Below, in pieces: positions 1 through 6,205 of a stretch of 7,015 nucleotides of DNA. Source of the stretch: Candidatus Omnitrophota bacterium. Lineage in GTDB: Bacteria; Omnitrophota; Gorgyraeia; Gygaellales; Profunditerraquicolaceae. Numbering within the stretch: position 1 is the stretch's first letter; every line of letters starts with the position of its first letter. The notes below the pieces were generated by a model. It had not been told where the DNA came from, made no database searches, and saw only the letters and a program-made list of their open reading frames with translations. The stretch lies in the NCBI GenBank assembly GCA_028714595.1, contig JAQTMD010000080.1, forward strand, positions 1 through 7,015, written 5' to 3'. Made by a program: the position numbers and the translations under genes.

Positions 1-431
1 AAGAGTTCAAGGAGTATCAGCGGCAGATCGTCAAAAACAGCAAGGCCTTTGCCGGGCGCATGCAGGAACTGGGTTTTCGTATCGTTTCAGGCGGCACGGA
101 TAACCATTTGTTCCTGGTGGACCTGACCAATAAGAAGATAACCGGCAAGGAGGCGCAGGTCCTTTTGGAACAGGTCAATATCACCGTCAATAAGAACCTT
201 ATCCCTTTTGACCCGCTGCCCCCGGCCCAGGCAAGCGGCATCAGGATCGGTACGCCGGCGATCACCACGCGCGGGATAAAAGAGCCGGAAGTCGTCAAGA
301 TCGCCGAGTGGATTGATGAAGCCGTTGTGAACCGCACCGACGCCGGGAAGTTATCGGCGATCAAGAAAGAAGTTTTGAAGCTGACGAAGAAATTCCCGCT
401 CTACCCCGAGCTGAAAGGACTGATCGAGTGA
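1..431 (+). CDS. glyA: Serine hydroxymethyltransferase, C-terminal part (5' end cut by window)
   Basis: This is the last 142 codons of a PLP enzyme that converts serine and tetrahydrofolate to glycine and 5,10-methylene-tetrahydrofolate in the cytosol. The frame is open from base 3 and ends at TGA 429-431. It follows the E. coli GlyA C-terminus almost motif for motif: SGGTDNHLFLVDL, the TGKEA helix, NITVNKN, and SGIRIGTPAITTRG. The arginine of the last motif (codon 243-245) matches the one that holds the substrate carboxylate. The PLP lysine lies upstream of the window, so activity cannot be judged in full. The chain ends at about the usual family position. Its stop overlaps the start of the dCMP deaminase gene, which suggests co-transcription and coupled translation. 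The product supplies the one-carbon unit for dTMP synthesis, which fits the next two genes. Confidence 0.97.
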   Translation, partial: EFKEYQRQIVKNSKAFAGRMQELGFRIVSGGTDNHLFLVDLTNKKITGKEAQVLLEQVNITVNKNLIPFDPLPPAQASGIRIGTPAITTRGIKEPEVVKIAEWIDEAVVNRTDAGKLSAIKKEVLKLTKKFPLYPELKGLIE

Positions 432-895
432 AGGCCGAAGGCAGAAAGCGCAAGAGGATAAGCTGGGACGAATATTTCATGCAGATCGCGCACCTGGTCT
501 CGCAGCGCTCCACCTGCATGCGCAGGAATGTCGGCGCGGTCATCGTCAAAGACAAACGCCTGCTCGCCACCGGCTATAACGGCGCGCCGCGCGGCCTTGC
601 CCACTGTTTGGAGATCGGCTGCGTGCGCGATAAGCTGAAAATCCCGTCGGGCCAGCGCCACGAGCTCTGCCGCGGCCTGCACGCCGAGCAGAACGCGATC
701 ATCCAGGCATCGTTATACGGCACGAGCGTCAAAGACAGCTCCATGTACGTCACCAACCAGCCGTGCATCATCTGCGCCAAGATGCTCATCAACGCCGGCA
801 TAAACGAGATCGTGATCGCCGCCGGCTACCCCGACGCGATGGCGTCGAAGCTTTTGCGCGAAGCAAAGATCAAGGTGCGGGAGCTGAAGAAGTAA
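428..895 (+). CDS. comEB: Deoxycytidylate (dCMP) deaminase, ComEB family
   Basis: A 155-residue zinc enzyme predicted to deaminate dCMP to dUMP, the substrate of thymidylate synthase. The zinc and proton-shuttle motif HAEQNAI has H85 and E87, and the second motif PCIIC has C113 and C116. The early block SWDEYFM and the block GYNGAPRG, followed by HC(x4)GC, are typical of dCMP deaminases rather than cytidine or tRNA deaminases. I chose GTG 428 because the first ATG (479) would remove the conserved SWDEYF segment, and because AAAGGA at 414-419 sits 8 nt upstream. The GTG overlaps the glyA TGA, so translation is probably coupled. Length is normal for the family. Allosteric control by dCTP/dTTP is known for some members but cannot be read from this sequence. 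The main alternative is a broader CMP/dCMP deaminase with another substrate, which I think unlikely. Confidence 0.93.
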   Translation: MKAEGRKRKRISWDEYFMQIAHLVSQRSTCMRRNVGAVIVKDKRLLATGYNGAPRGLAHCLEIGCVRDKLKIPSGQRHELCRGLHAEQNAIIQASLYGTSVKDSSMYVTNQPCIICAKMLINAGINEIVIAAGYPDAMASKLLREAKIKVRELKK

Positions 896-897
896 CT

Positions 898-912
898 CCC
901 CCGGTGCGGGGG
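898..912 (+). other. Short GC hairpin between dCMP deaminase and nrdR
   Basis: CCCCCG (898-903) and CGGGGG (907-912) form a perfect 6-bp stem around a GTG loop, directly after the deaminase stop. No T tract follows, so it is not a normal intrinsic terminator. It lies 18 nt before the nrdR start and could act as an RNA-stability or partial attenuation element, or may be chance in GC-rich DNA. Confidence 0.4.
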
Positions 913-930
913 AAAGCAAAAGGCTGCGAA

Positions 931-1410
931 ATGCGCTGTTCATTCTGCGGGCATAAAGAGGATAAAGTCGTCGACTCGCGGTCGATCCAGGACCAGCGGG
1001 CGATCAGGCGCAGGCGCGAATGCCTGAAATGCGGCAAGCGTTTCACCACCTACGAATATATCGAAGAGCCGTCGCTCATGGTCATCAAGCGCGACGGGCG
1101 CAGGCAGCCGTTCGACCGCAAAAAGATCCTCTCCGGCATCATCAAGGCCTGCGAGAAGCGGCCGATCAGCATGGACAAGATGGAAGAAGTGGTCATCCAG
1201 GTGGAGCGCGCCTTGCAGAAAAAGCCGCTGCGGGAGGTCGCCTCGACCAGGATCGGGGAGCTGGTCATGGACCGGCTGAAAGTCATCGACGACGTCGCCT
1301 ACGTCCGTTTTGCCTCGGTCTACCGCAGCTTCCGCGACGTGGAACAGTTCATGTCCGAATTAAAGGACATGCTCGATAAAGAACGTAAGAAAAAGAAGAC
1401 TAAGAAATGA
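931..1410 (+). CDS. nrdR: Transcriptional repressor NrdR
   Basis: A 159-residue regulator that binds NrdR boxes upstream of ribonucleotide reductase genes and represses them when dATP/ATP load its ATP-cone. The N-terminal zinc ribbon is complete: C3 and C6 in MRCSFCG, C31 and C34 in CLKCGKRFTTYE, with the arginine-rich DNA-binding stretch RRRREC between them. The ATP-cone runs from about residue 49, beginning VIKRDGRRQPFDRKKI, to DVAYVRFASVYRSF. The tail is strongly basic (KERKKKKTKK). ATG 931 is the family start; AAAAGG at 918-923 lies 7 nt upstream. The open frame continues far upstream, including an in-frame GTG at 904, but that stretch overlaps the deaminase and resembles nothing in the family. 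I saw no ribonucleotide reductase gene or obvious NrdR-box pair in the window, so its targets lie elsewhere. Confidence 0.97.
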   Translation: MRCSFCGHKEDKVVDSRSIQDQRAIRRRRECLKCGKRFTTYEYIEEPSLMVIKRDGRRQPFDRKKILSGIIKACEKRPISMDKMEEVVIQVERALQKKPLREVASTRIGELVMDRLKVIDDVAYVRFASVYRSFRDVEQFMSELKDMLDKERKKKKTKK

Positions 1411-1474
1411 CGCCTCGCTTGCGCCCGGCGTGAATTGTCGGCAGGAAGGCGAGGGCAATTCGGGAGTCCCGCAT

Positions 1475-1885
1475 ATGGTCGAGATGGAGCTTAACAAGAT
1501 CGTCATCGACGAAAAACGCCACGAACAGCTGATCGTCCTCAAGGAGAAAAACGGCGACCGGGTCCTGCCCATCGTGATCGGCTTGAACGAGATCGCCGCC
1601 ATCAAGTCCAAGATCTCCGGCGTCAAGCCTCCCCGGCCCATCACCCACGACCTCATGTTCGCCTGCGTCCAGGCGCTCGGGGCGACGGTGAACCGGATCG
1701 TGATCGACAAGCTGGAGAACAACATTTTTTTTGCCAAGATCATTTTTGCGGCGAGCGACGGCCAGATCAAGATCGTCGACGCCCGCCCCTCCGACAGCAT
1801 CGCCTTGAGCGTACGGGCGCGCGCCCCGATCTTCGTGGAAGAAGGGGTGCTCAAGCAGATGGAAATATTCAACAAGGAAAAATGA
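1475..1885 (+). CDS. Bifunctional nuclease (BFN)/DUF151 family protein
   Basis: A 136-residue protein with the DUF151 hallmarks: an N-terminal strand MVEMELNKIVID, LPIVIGLNEIAAI, RPITHDLM, and DARPSDSIALSVRARAPIFV near the C-terminus. Plant and some bacterial members have been reported to act as nucleases on DNA and RNA. For most bacterial members, including this one, the role is not established. ATG 1475 is preferred over upstream in-frame ATG 1430 because GGGAG (1462-1466) sits 8 nt before it and the family homology begins there. No UVR domain is fused to the C-terminus, as occurs in some relatives. An 8-T run (1725-1732) stands out in this GC-rich gene, but the frame reads through intact. 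The TGA overlaps the next ATG (ATGA), linking it to the phosphodiesterase gene. The family call is firm; the biochemical role is not. Confidence 0.88.
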   Translation: MVEMELNKIVIDEKRHEQLIVLKEKNGDRVLPIVIGLNEIAAIKSKISGVKPPRPITHDLMFACVQALGATVNRIVIDKLENNIFFAKIIFAASDGQIKIVDARPSDSIALSVRARAPIFVEEGVLKQMEIFNKEK

Positions 1886-2355
1886 TCGTCGGCGTCCTTT
1901 CCGATACACACGACAACCTCCCCAAGATAGAAAAGGCAGTCCGGCTCTTCAATAGGAAAAAGGTCGGCTCGTGCCTGCATGCCGGCGATTATGTCGCGCC
2001 GTTCGTCATCGATAAGCTCGTGAAACTTTCCTGTCCGTGGCAGGGCGTCTTCGGCAACAACGACGGTGAAAAGAAGGGGCTCGCCCTCAAATCCGCAGGC
2101 GCGATCGTCGAGCCGCCGCTGCGGCTGAAACTCGACGGGCGCAGGGTCACGCTTATCCATGATATCGCTGCGATCGATGCGCAGGCCGAAGCAGCGGATA
2201 TCGTTATCTTCGGCCATTCCCACAGGCCGGAGGTGCGCCGGGATGCCGGAAAACTCTTCGTGAACCCCGGAGAATGCTGCGGATGGCTCTCGGGCAGATC
2301 AACGGTCGCTCTCCTCGACCTGCAAAAGATCACCGCCGTCATAATCAGGCTTTGA
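1882..2355 (+). CDS. YfcE/MJ0936-type metallophosphodiesterase
   Basis: A 157-residue calcineurin-like phosphoesterase of the small YfcE/MJ0936 branch, predicted to hydrolyse phosphodiester bonds using two metal ions. The metal-ligand motifs appear in order: SDTHDN (D8, H10), HAGD (H33, D36), GNND (N59), H93 in LIHD, and GHSH (H112, H114). NPGECCGW follows, where relatives usually have NPGS. The H93 motif reads HD where many relatives have HG, a mild deviation that leaves the ligand intact. Length is usual for the branch and no signal peptide is seen, so it should be cytosolic. The physiological substrate is unknown; related enzymes are assayed on artificial phosphodiesters. Its start overlaps the DUF151 stop by 4 nt, and the next gene starts 5 nt after its stop, so all three are likely one transcript. 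Confidence 0.92.
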   Translation: MIVGVLSDTHDNLPKIEKAVRLFNRKKVGSCLHAGDYVAPFVIDKLVKLSCPWQGVFGNNDGEKKGLALKSAGAIVEPPLRLKLDGRRVTLIHDIAAIDAQAEAADIVIFGHSHRPEVRRDAGKLFVNPGECCGWLSGRSTVALLDLQKITAVIIRL

Positions 2356-2360
2356 TTGTC

Positions 2361-3821
2361 ATGAAACCATTGTGCGCTTGGCGACAGAGAAACGAAGTTT
2401 TTCTTAAGGCGATCCAGGGCGTTGCCCGAAAGGAACGCGTCCGGCTTTATCTCGTCGGAGGGGTCATCCGCGACGCGCTCTGCCGCACAGACAAGGCCGA
2501 TCCCGATTTCGATTTTTGTCTCCGGAAACATGCGATCCCCTTTACGAGGGAAGTGGCCGCGGTCCTGGGTGCCGGGTTCGTGGTGCTCGACAAGGAGCAC
2601 GGCTGCGCACGGGCGGTAAAGAAGCTGGGGGAGCGCCTGTACACGTTTGATTTCTCCGATTTCCGCGGCCCTGACATCTTCGCAGACCTGCTGCACCGGG
2701 ATTTCACCGTCAACAGCATGGCGATTCCTCTTGACGATGCGTTCTTCGGCAGGCAAGTTCATGAGCTGCTCATCGATCCCTTCGGCGGCGCGCAGGATCT
2801 CAGGCGCGGCATCATCCGGACGGTCAATCGTCAGGCGTTTGATGAAGACCCGGTGCGGGTCATGCGCGCCTTCAGCCTGACTGCCTTGTTCGGTTTTCGC
2901 ATCGACCGCGCGACGCTCGCCCTCATACTGGAAAAAAAGGGAAAACTCCGTCTTGCTTCCGCAGAGCGCGTGCGCGACGAGCTGTTCAAGATCCTCTCTT
3001 CGCACAGAGCCTGTGCGGCCATGGCGGAGCTCGACCGCTTCGGGATCCTGGATCTGGTCTTCCCTGAGATAAAGGCGCTGCGCTCACTCGGCAGGCGCAG
3101 CAGGCGCCGCCTGGACGTCTGGGGTCATACGCTCAATACCGTCGGGTATACCGAACGGTTTGTCTCGCCGGCTTGCCGCAGCAAGGACCTCAAGGCGTAT
3201 CTTGATGTCAAGGTCTCCTCGGGACACAGCCGGCGCGCGCTGCTCAAGCTCGGCGCCCTGCTGCATGACGTCGGCAAACCCGCGACCTTCAAGGTCGAAA
3301 AAGGCAAAGTCAAATTCCACGGCCATGAACGCGTGGGCGCGGCAATGGTCGGTGAGATCTCCCGGCGCCTGCGGCTTTCCACCGGGGAATTGCGCCTGCT
3401 GCGCCGCATCACGTTTTTGCACCTGCGGCCGGGCTACCTCGTTACCAACCCCGTACTGACCGCCCGCGCGCGGTTCAGGTTTTTCCGCGATGCAGGAGAG
3501 GATGCCCCGGCGGTGCTCTTGCTCGCCCTTGCCGATGAGCGCGCGACAAAAGGCTATCTCGTGCTGGAGAAGATCCGCGCGCGGTACGAACGCCTGATAC
3601 CGGCCCTTATGCGCGAATATTTCGCCGCCCAAAAAAAGACGCCCGCCCTGCGCCTGGTCGACGGACACGACATCATGCGGGCGCTGGACCTGGAGCCGTC
3701 GCCGATGGTCGGCAGGATACTGCGCCACCTCGAAGAACTGCAGGCGATCGGGGCCGTGACCACCGAACGGCAGGCGCTGGCGCAGGCGCGCGTGTATAAG
3801 AAAAAGTACTTAAAAAAATGA
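2361..3821 (+). CDS. tRNA nucleotidyltransferase/poly(A) polymerase family protein with HD domain
   Basis: A 486-residue class II nucleotidyltransferase that probably adds C and/or A residues to tRNA 3' ends. The head domain shows GGVIRD (33-38), the catalytic DFD pair D49 and D51, D97 in FDFSDFRG, and HRDFTVNSMA (112-121). DPFGGAQDLRRGIIRTV and DEDPVRVMRA (161-170), a nucleotide-recognition region, follow. A C-terminal HD domain begins near WGHTLNT and carries HDVGKP with H302 and D303. The stretch between D97 and the RDFTVN motif is short, so a partial CC- or A-adding enzyme is possible, as is full CCA addition. I left the symbol blank for this reason. ATG 2361 has no clear Shine-Dalgarno; translation may be coupled to the preceding gene, whose stop is 5 nt upstream. 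The frame is open to ATG 2274, but those residues resemble nothing in the family. Confidence 0.88.
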   Translation: MKPLCAWRQRNEVFLKAIQGVARKERVRLYLVGGVIRDALCRTDKADPDFDFCLRKHAIPFTREVAAVLGAGFVVLDKEHGCARAVKKLGERLYTFDFSDFRGPDIFADLLHRDFTVNSMAIPLDDAFFGRQVHELLIDPFGGAQDLRRGIIRTVNRQAFDEDPVRVMRAFSLTALFGFRIDRATLALILEKKGKLRLASAERVRDELFKILSSHRACAAMAELDRFGILDLVFPEIKALRSLGRRSRRRLDVWGHTLNTVGYTERFVSPACRSKDLKAYLDVKVSSGHSRRALLKLGALLHDVGKPATFKVEKGKVKFHGHERVGAAMVGEISRRLRLSTGELRLLRRITFLHLRPGYLVTNPVLTARARFRFFRDAGEDAPAVLLLALADERATKGYLVLEKIRARYERLIPALMREYFAAQKKTPALRLVDGHDIMRALDLEPSPMVGRILRHLEELQAIGAVTTERQALAQARVYKKKYLKK

Positions 3822-3831
3822 ATATTAATAC

Positions 3832-3837
3832 TATAAT
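3832..3837 (+). promoter_or_regulatory. Probable promoter -10 box of the cheC unit
   Basis: A perfect TATAAT lies just after the nucleotidyltransferase stop, inside an AT-rich island of about 40 bases in otherwise GC-rich DNA. The -35 match is poor: CTTAAA at 3809-3814 gives a 17-nt spacer but only three of six consensus bases. There is no TG extension. The hexamer overlaps an inverted repeat, TACTAT-A-ATAGTA (3829-3841), which could be an operator. The distance to the start codon (about 30 nt) allows a short leader. Confidence 0.55.
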
Positions 3838-3855
3838 AGTAAGTGTCAACCCCAT

Positions 3856-3862
3856 AAGGAGG
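3856..3862 (+). promoter_or_regulatory. Strong Shine-Dalgarno site of cheC
   Basis: AAGGAGG, a near-full complement to the 16S rRNA 3' end, sits 5 nt before ATG 3868. It is the strongest ribosome site in the window, which supports this start and suggests high expression of cheC compared with its neighbours. Confidence 0.85.
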
Positions 3863-3867
3863 TACGT

Positions 3868-4500
3868 ATGCAGCAGAGTAAATCCGTGAAGATCGGTCCT
3901 ACGGAAAAAGACATCCTTGCCGAGATCGGCAACATGTGCGCAGGCAACGCCACGACCGCCCTGGCGCAGATCCTGGGAAAGCGCATAGAACTTGAACTGC
4001 CGTCTGTCGAGGTGATCAACATCACCAAGCTCGTCCACTTCCTCAAGGTCGACCCGGAGGAGCCGATCATCGGCATCCACCTGCAGATCTGGGGCGGCGC
4101 CCGGGGAAACGCGCTGATGATCTTCCCCAAGAAAGATTCTGCGTTGTTGATCGATCTCTTGATAGGGCCCCTGCAGGAAACGCCGTCCAGCCTCACCGAG
4201 ATCGGTATCTCCGCGCTCAAAGAGGTCGGCAACATCGTGGTGAGCTCGTACTTGTCGGCGCTGTCCGCATTCACCGGCATCTCCGCGTTCCCTTCGACGG
4301 TGACGTTGACCAGCGGCGCCGCCAAGGCGCTGGTGACGCTGGCCTTCTCCGGGATCAAGAAAGACGATTGCACCGATACGATCCTGGTCGAGGCATGCTT
4401 TAAGGAAAAGAAGCGGGACTTGGACGGCAGGTTTTTCATCATCTTCGACGCTGATTCCATCGCCGTCATCCTGAAGAAGGCAAAGAGTCTGATCAAGTAA
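3868..4500 (+). CDS. cheC: CheC-family CheY-P phosphatase
   Basis: A 210-residue protein of the CheC/CheX/FliY phosphatase family, close to the length of Bacillus CheC. These enzymes dephosphorylate the response regulator CheY-P; CheC also binds the receptor deamidase CheD. Two active-site helices are visible. The first is D15xxxE19xxN22 in EIGNMCAGNA, with P45 exactly 22 residues after N22, the family signature spacing. The second is S115xxxE119xxN122 in ALKEVGNIVVSSYLSAL. Both Glu/Asn pairs are kept, so both sites may work. No transmembrane segment or extra domain is seen, which argues against FliY. A TATAAT box and a strong ribosome site precede it, and the GAF-GAF-HD-GYP gene follows by 14 nt. 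No CheA, CheY, CheD or receptor gene is present, so its response-regulator partner is unknown and may not belong to chemotaxis at all. Confidence 0.88.
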   Translation: MQQSKSVKIGPTEKDILAEIGNMCAGNATTALAQILGKRIELELPSVEVINITKLVHFLKVDPEEPIIGIHLQIWGGARGNALMIFPKKDSALLIDLLIGPLQETPSSLTEIGISALKEVGNIVVSSYLSALSAFTGISAFPSTVTLTSGAAKALVTLAFSGIKKDDCTDTILVEACFKEKKRDLDGRFFIIFDADSIAVILKKAKSLIK

Positions 4501-4514
4501 AAGAAGGGTCGTCT

Positions 4515-6104
4515 ATGGCAGGTCAGATGGATTTCAGTATCGTCAGCCTCGAGTGGGCCTCGAAAGTCCTCGGCGCGCACCTGGATATCGAGAAGGTCGT
4601 GGCCGAGATACTGAATGATTTCAAGCGCTCCATTCCGGTCAAGAGCGTATCGCTTGCGCTCTGGGACGGCGCAAAACGCCGGTTCTCCCTCGACGTATCG
4701 TCGGGCAGGAAGGCCGTGCACGATCCCGTCCTGCCGGCGGATGTCATGCCCGCCGTCCACGCCAAAGAGCCGCTGATCACCAAAAGAACCGTGGTCGTGC
4801 CGCTTTTGGACCGGACGAATTTCATAGGGATCATGATCTTCGGCGATAAACGGGGCTTTTTCAAGTATAAGGATGCGATTGAGCGTTCGGCGGCGCTGAT
4901 CGCGGCGACCCTGGCGAACGTCAGGCTTTTCGTGGAATCGGAGATACGCACCCAGGACATGTTCAGGTTCAACGTCTTAAGCCGTGCGCTCAACCCTACG
5001 GTCCACGAGGAAGAGATCGTCAAGATCCTGCTGCAGGGGCTGGAAGGGATCATGCGCTACGACATGGCCGGGCTCCTGGTGATCGGCAAGCACAGCCAGA
5101 AACTTTTTATCAAGGCTCTTACCCCGGTGCCCCGCAGCGCGGTGGCCGCGGTCCGCAAGAACCTCCTGGAGCTGACCAGGAATCTTACGAAAAAGGAACT
5201 CGACCTTTCAAAGATTGAACAGAATATCGCCGTGCCGCCGGGAAAAGCGCCGGCCCGCACGATCAAGTCCATGCTGGACGCGCCGCTCATCACCAAGGGG
5301 AAATTTCTGGGGGTGCTGGCCCTGTGCAGCTTCGCAAAAGAGAACTTTTCGGCGCGCGATTCCCAGAACATCTCGACGCTGGTCTCCCACGGGGCCGTGG
5401 CCTTTGAGAACGCCATGCTTTACCAGGACCTGCGCCGGACGTATTTCTCCATCATCAGGGCGCTCACCAGCGCCATCGAGGCAAAAGACGAATACACGCG
5501 GGGCCACTCGGTGCTCGTCTCGAAATTCTCGGCCGCGATAGCCGAGGAGATGGGGTTGTCTCCGTCGATGGTCGAGTCGATCCAGATCGCCGGCCTCCTC
5601 CATGACCTGGGCAAGATCGGCGTGCCCGAGGAGATACTGGTCAAAAAGGGCAAGCTCACCGATAACGAATACGGCGTGGTCAAGGCCCATCCGGACATCG
5701 CCCTGAAGATCCTGGGACCGGTGGAATTCCCCCACTTTACCAGCGATGAGCGCGCCCCCGGCGCCGCGCCGGAGCTGACCCTGAACCTCTTCGAGGGCGC
5801 AGACCTGTCTTCGGAAGTGAAGCTCATGATCTACCACCACCATGAAAAATTCTCCGGCGGCGGCTATCCGAAAGGTTCGGCCGGGGAAGAGATCCCGCTG
5901 GGTGCCCGGATACTCTCCGTTTCGGACACCTTTGAGGCATTGACCGCGGACCGGCCGTACCGCAAGGCATTCACGTTGCCTGAAGCGCTCAAGGTTTTGC
6001 GTAAGATCAGCGGCGAGCAGCTCGATCCCAAGATCGTCAATGTCTTCATCAAGCTGATAAGAGAAAAGGGCGTCGAAACGCTGAAGGCGCAGGCCGAGAT
6101 ATAA
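4515..6104 (+). CDS. GAF-GAF-HD-GYP protein, predicted cyclic-di-GMP phosphodiesterase
   Basis: A 529-residue cytosolic signalling protein with no signal peptide or membrane segment. Two GAF-like sensor modules cover about residues 8-140 and 145-300; a helical linker then leads to an HD-GYP domain (about 308-520). Expected metal and catalytic positions are present: H331 in YTRGHS, H363-D364 with K367 in LLHDLGKIGVP, H392 in the AHP motif, H442-H443-E444, GGGYP (448-452), and D471 in SVSDTFEALTADRPYR. HD-GYP enzymes degrade cyclic-di-GMP, and some act on cGAMP or only bind. Two oddities: H392 and H442 are 50 residues apart where about 26 is usual, implying an insertion of some 24 residues, and serine 447 replaces the Asp normally before GxGYP. 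GAAGGG (4503-4508) lies 6 nt before ATG 4515; in-frame ATG 4527 is an alternative. It is probably co-transcribed with cheC. Confidence 0.9.
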   Translation: MAGQMDFSIVSLEWASKVLGAHLDIEKVVAEILNDFKRSIPVKSVSLALWDGAKRRFSLDVSSGRKAVHDPVLPADVMPAVHAKEPLITKRTVVVPLLDRTNFIGIMIFGDKRGFFKYKDAIERSAALIAATLANVRLFVESEIRTQDMFRFNVLSRALNPTVHEEEIVKILLQGLEGIMRYDMAGLLVIGKHSQKLFIKALTPVPRSAVAAVRKNLLELTRNLTKKELDLSKIEQNIAVPPGKAPARTIKSMLDAPLITKGKFLGVLALCSFAKENFSARDSQNISTLVSHGAVAFENAMLYQDLRRTYFSIIRALTSAIEAKDEYTRGHSVLVSKFSAAIAEEMGLSPSMVESIQIAGLLHDLGKIGVPEEILVKKGKLTDNEYGVVKAHPDIALKILGPVEFPHFTSDERAPGAAPELTLNLFEGADLSSEVKLMIYHHHEKFSGGGYPKGSAGEEIPLGARILSVSDTFEALTADRPYRKAFTLPEALKVLRKISGEQLDPKIVNVFIKLIREKGVETLKAQAEI

Positions 6105-6152
6105 GTCGGGGGAAGAGTCCGATACGGGTGCCATAATGCCAGTGATACGGTC

Positions 6153-6188
6153 AAAGGCAGCGTGCAAGCGGAGGCGGTGCCTTTTTTT
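6153..6188 (+). terminator. Probable intrinsic terminator after the HD-GYP gene
   Basis: AAAGGCA (6153-6159) pairs perfectly with TGCCTTT (6178-6184), and seven T residues run from 6182 to 6188. The 18-nt loop is long for a terminator, and a shorter alternative stem AGGC-GGT-GCCT (6172-6182) uses the same 3' arm. The remaining intergenic bases (6105-6152) hold no gene or clear promoter. The site lies 18 nt before the next start codon, so it could also work as an attenuator for that gene. Confidence 0.6.
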
Positions 6189-6205
6189 CTTTACGGGCGG
6201 CTAGC

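Noticed and set aside
763..930. N-terminal extension of nrdR
   Set aside because: The frame is open upstream but overlaps the deaminase gene and encodes arginine-rich out-of-frame sequence; the zinc ribbon starts at ATG 931.
1413..1454. CCTCGC/GCGAGG pairing in the gap between nrdR and the DUF151 gene
   Set aside because: A 6-bp stem with a 30-nt loop and no T tract is expected by chance; no promoter hexamers were found in this gap either.
1725..1732. Eight-T run as a programmed frameshift site in the DUF151 gene
   Set aside because: The zero frame continues into conserved DUF151 motifs to a normal end, so no frameshift is needed.
1360..2223. Long minus-strand open frame opposite the DUF151 and phosphodiesterase genes
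   Set aside because: It is antisense to two genes with clear family motifs, has no recognisable domain, and is the kind of open frame expected on the opposite strand of GC-rich coding DNA.
1989..3005. 338-codon minus-strand open frame opposite the phosphodiesterase and nucleotidyltransferase genes
   Set aside because: Its translation shows no known motif, and the plus-strand genes beneath it are well supported by catalytic residues.
5208..6167. 319-codon minus-strand open frame opposite the HD-GYP gene
   Set aside because: It mirrors the codon pattern of the HD-GYP gene and has no domain or ribosome site of its own.
6105..6190. GEMM (cyclic-di-GMP) riboswitch after the HD-GYP gene
   Set aside because: The conserved GCAAA and CGCAAAGCC-type segments of that class are missing; only a few bases look alike.
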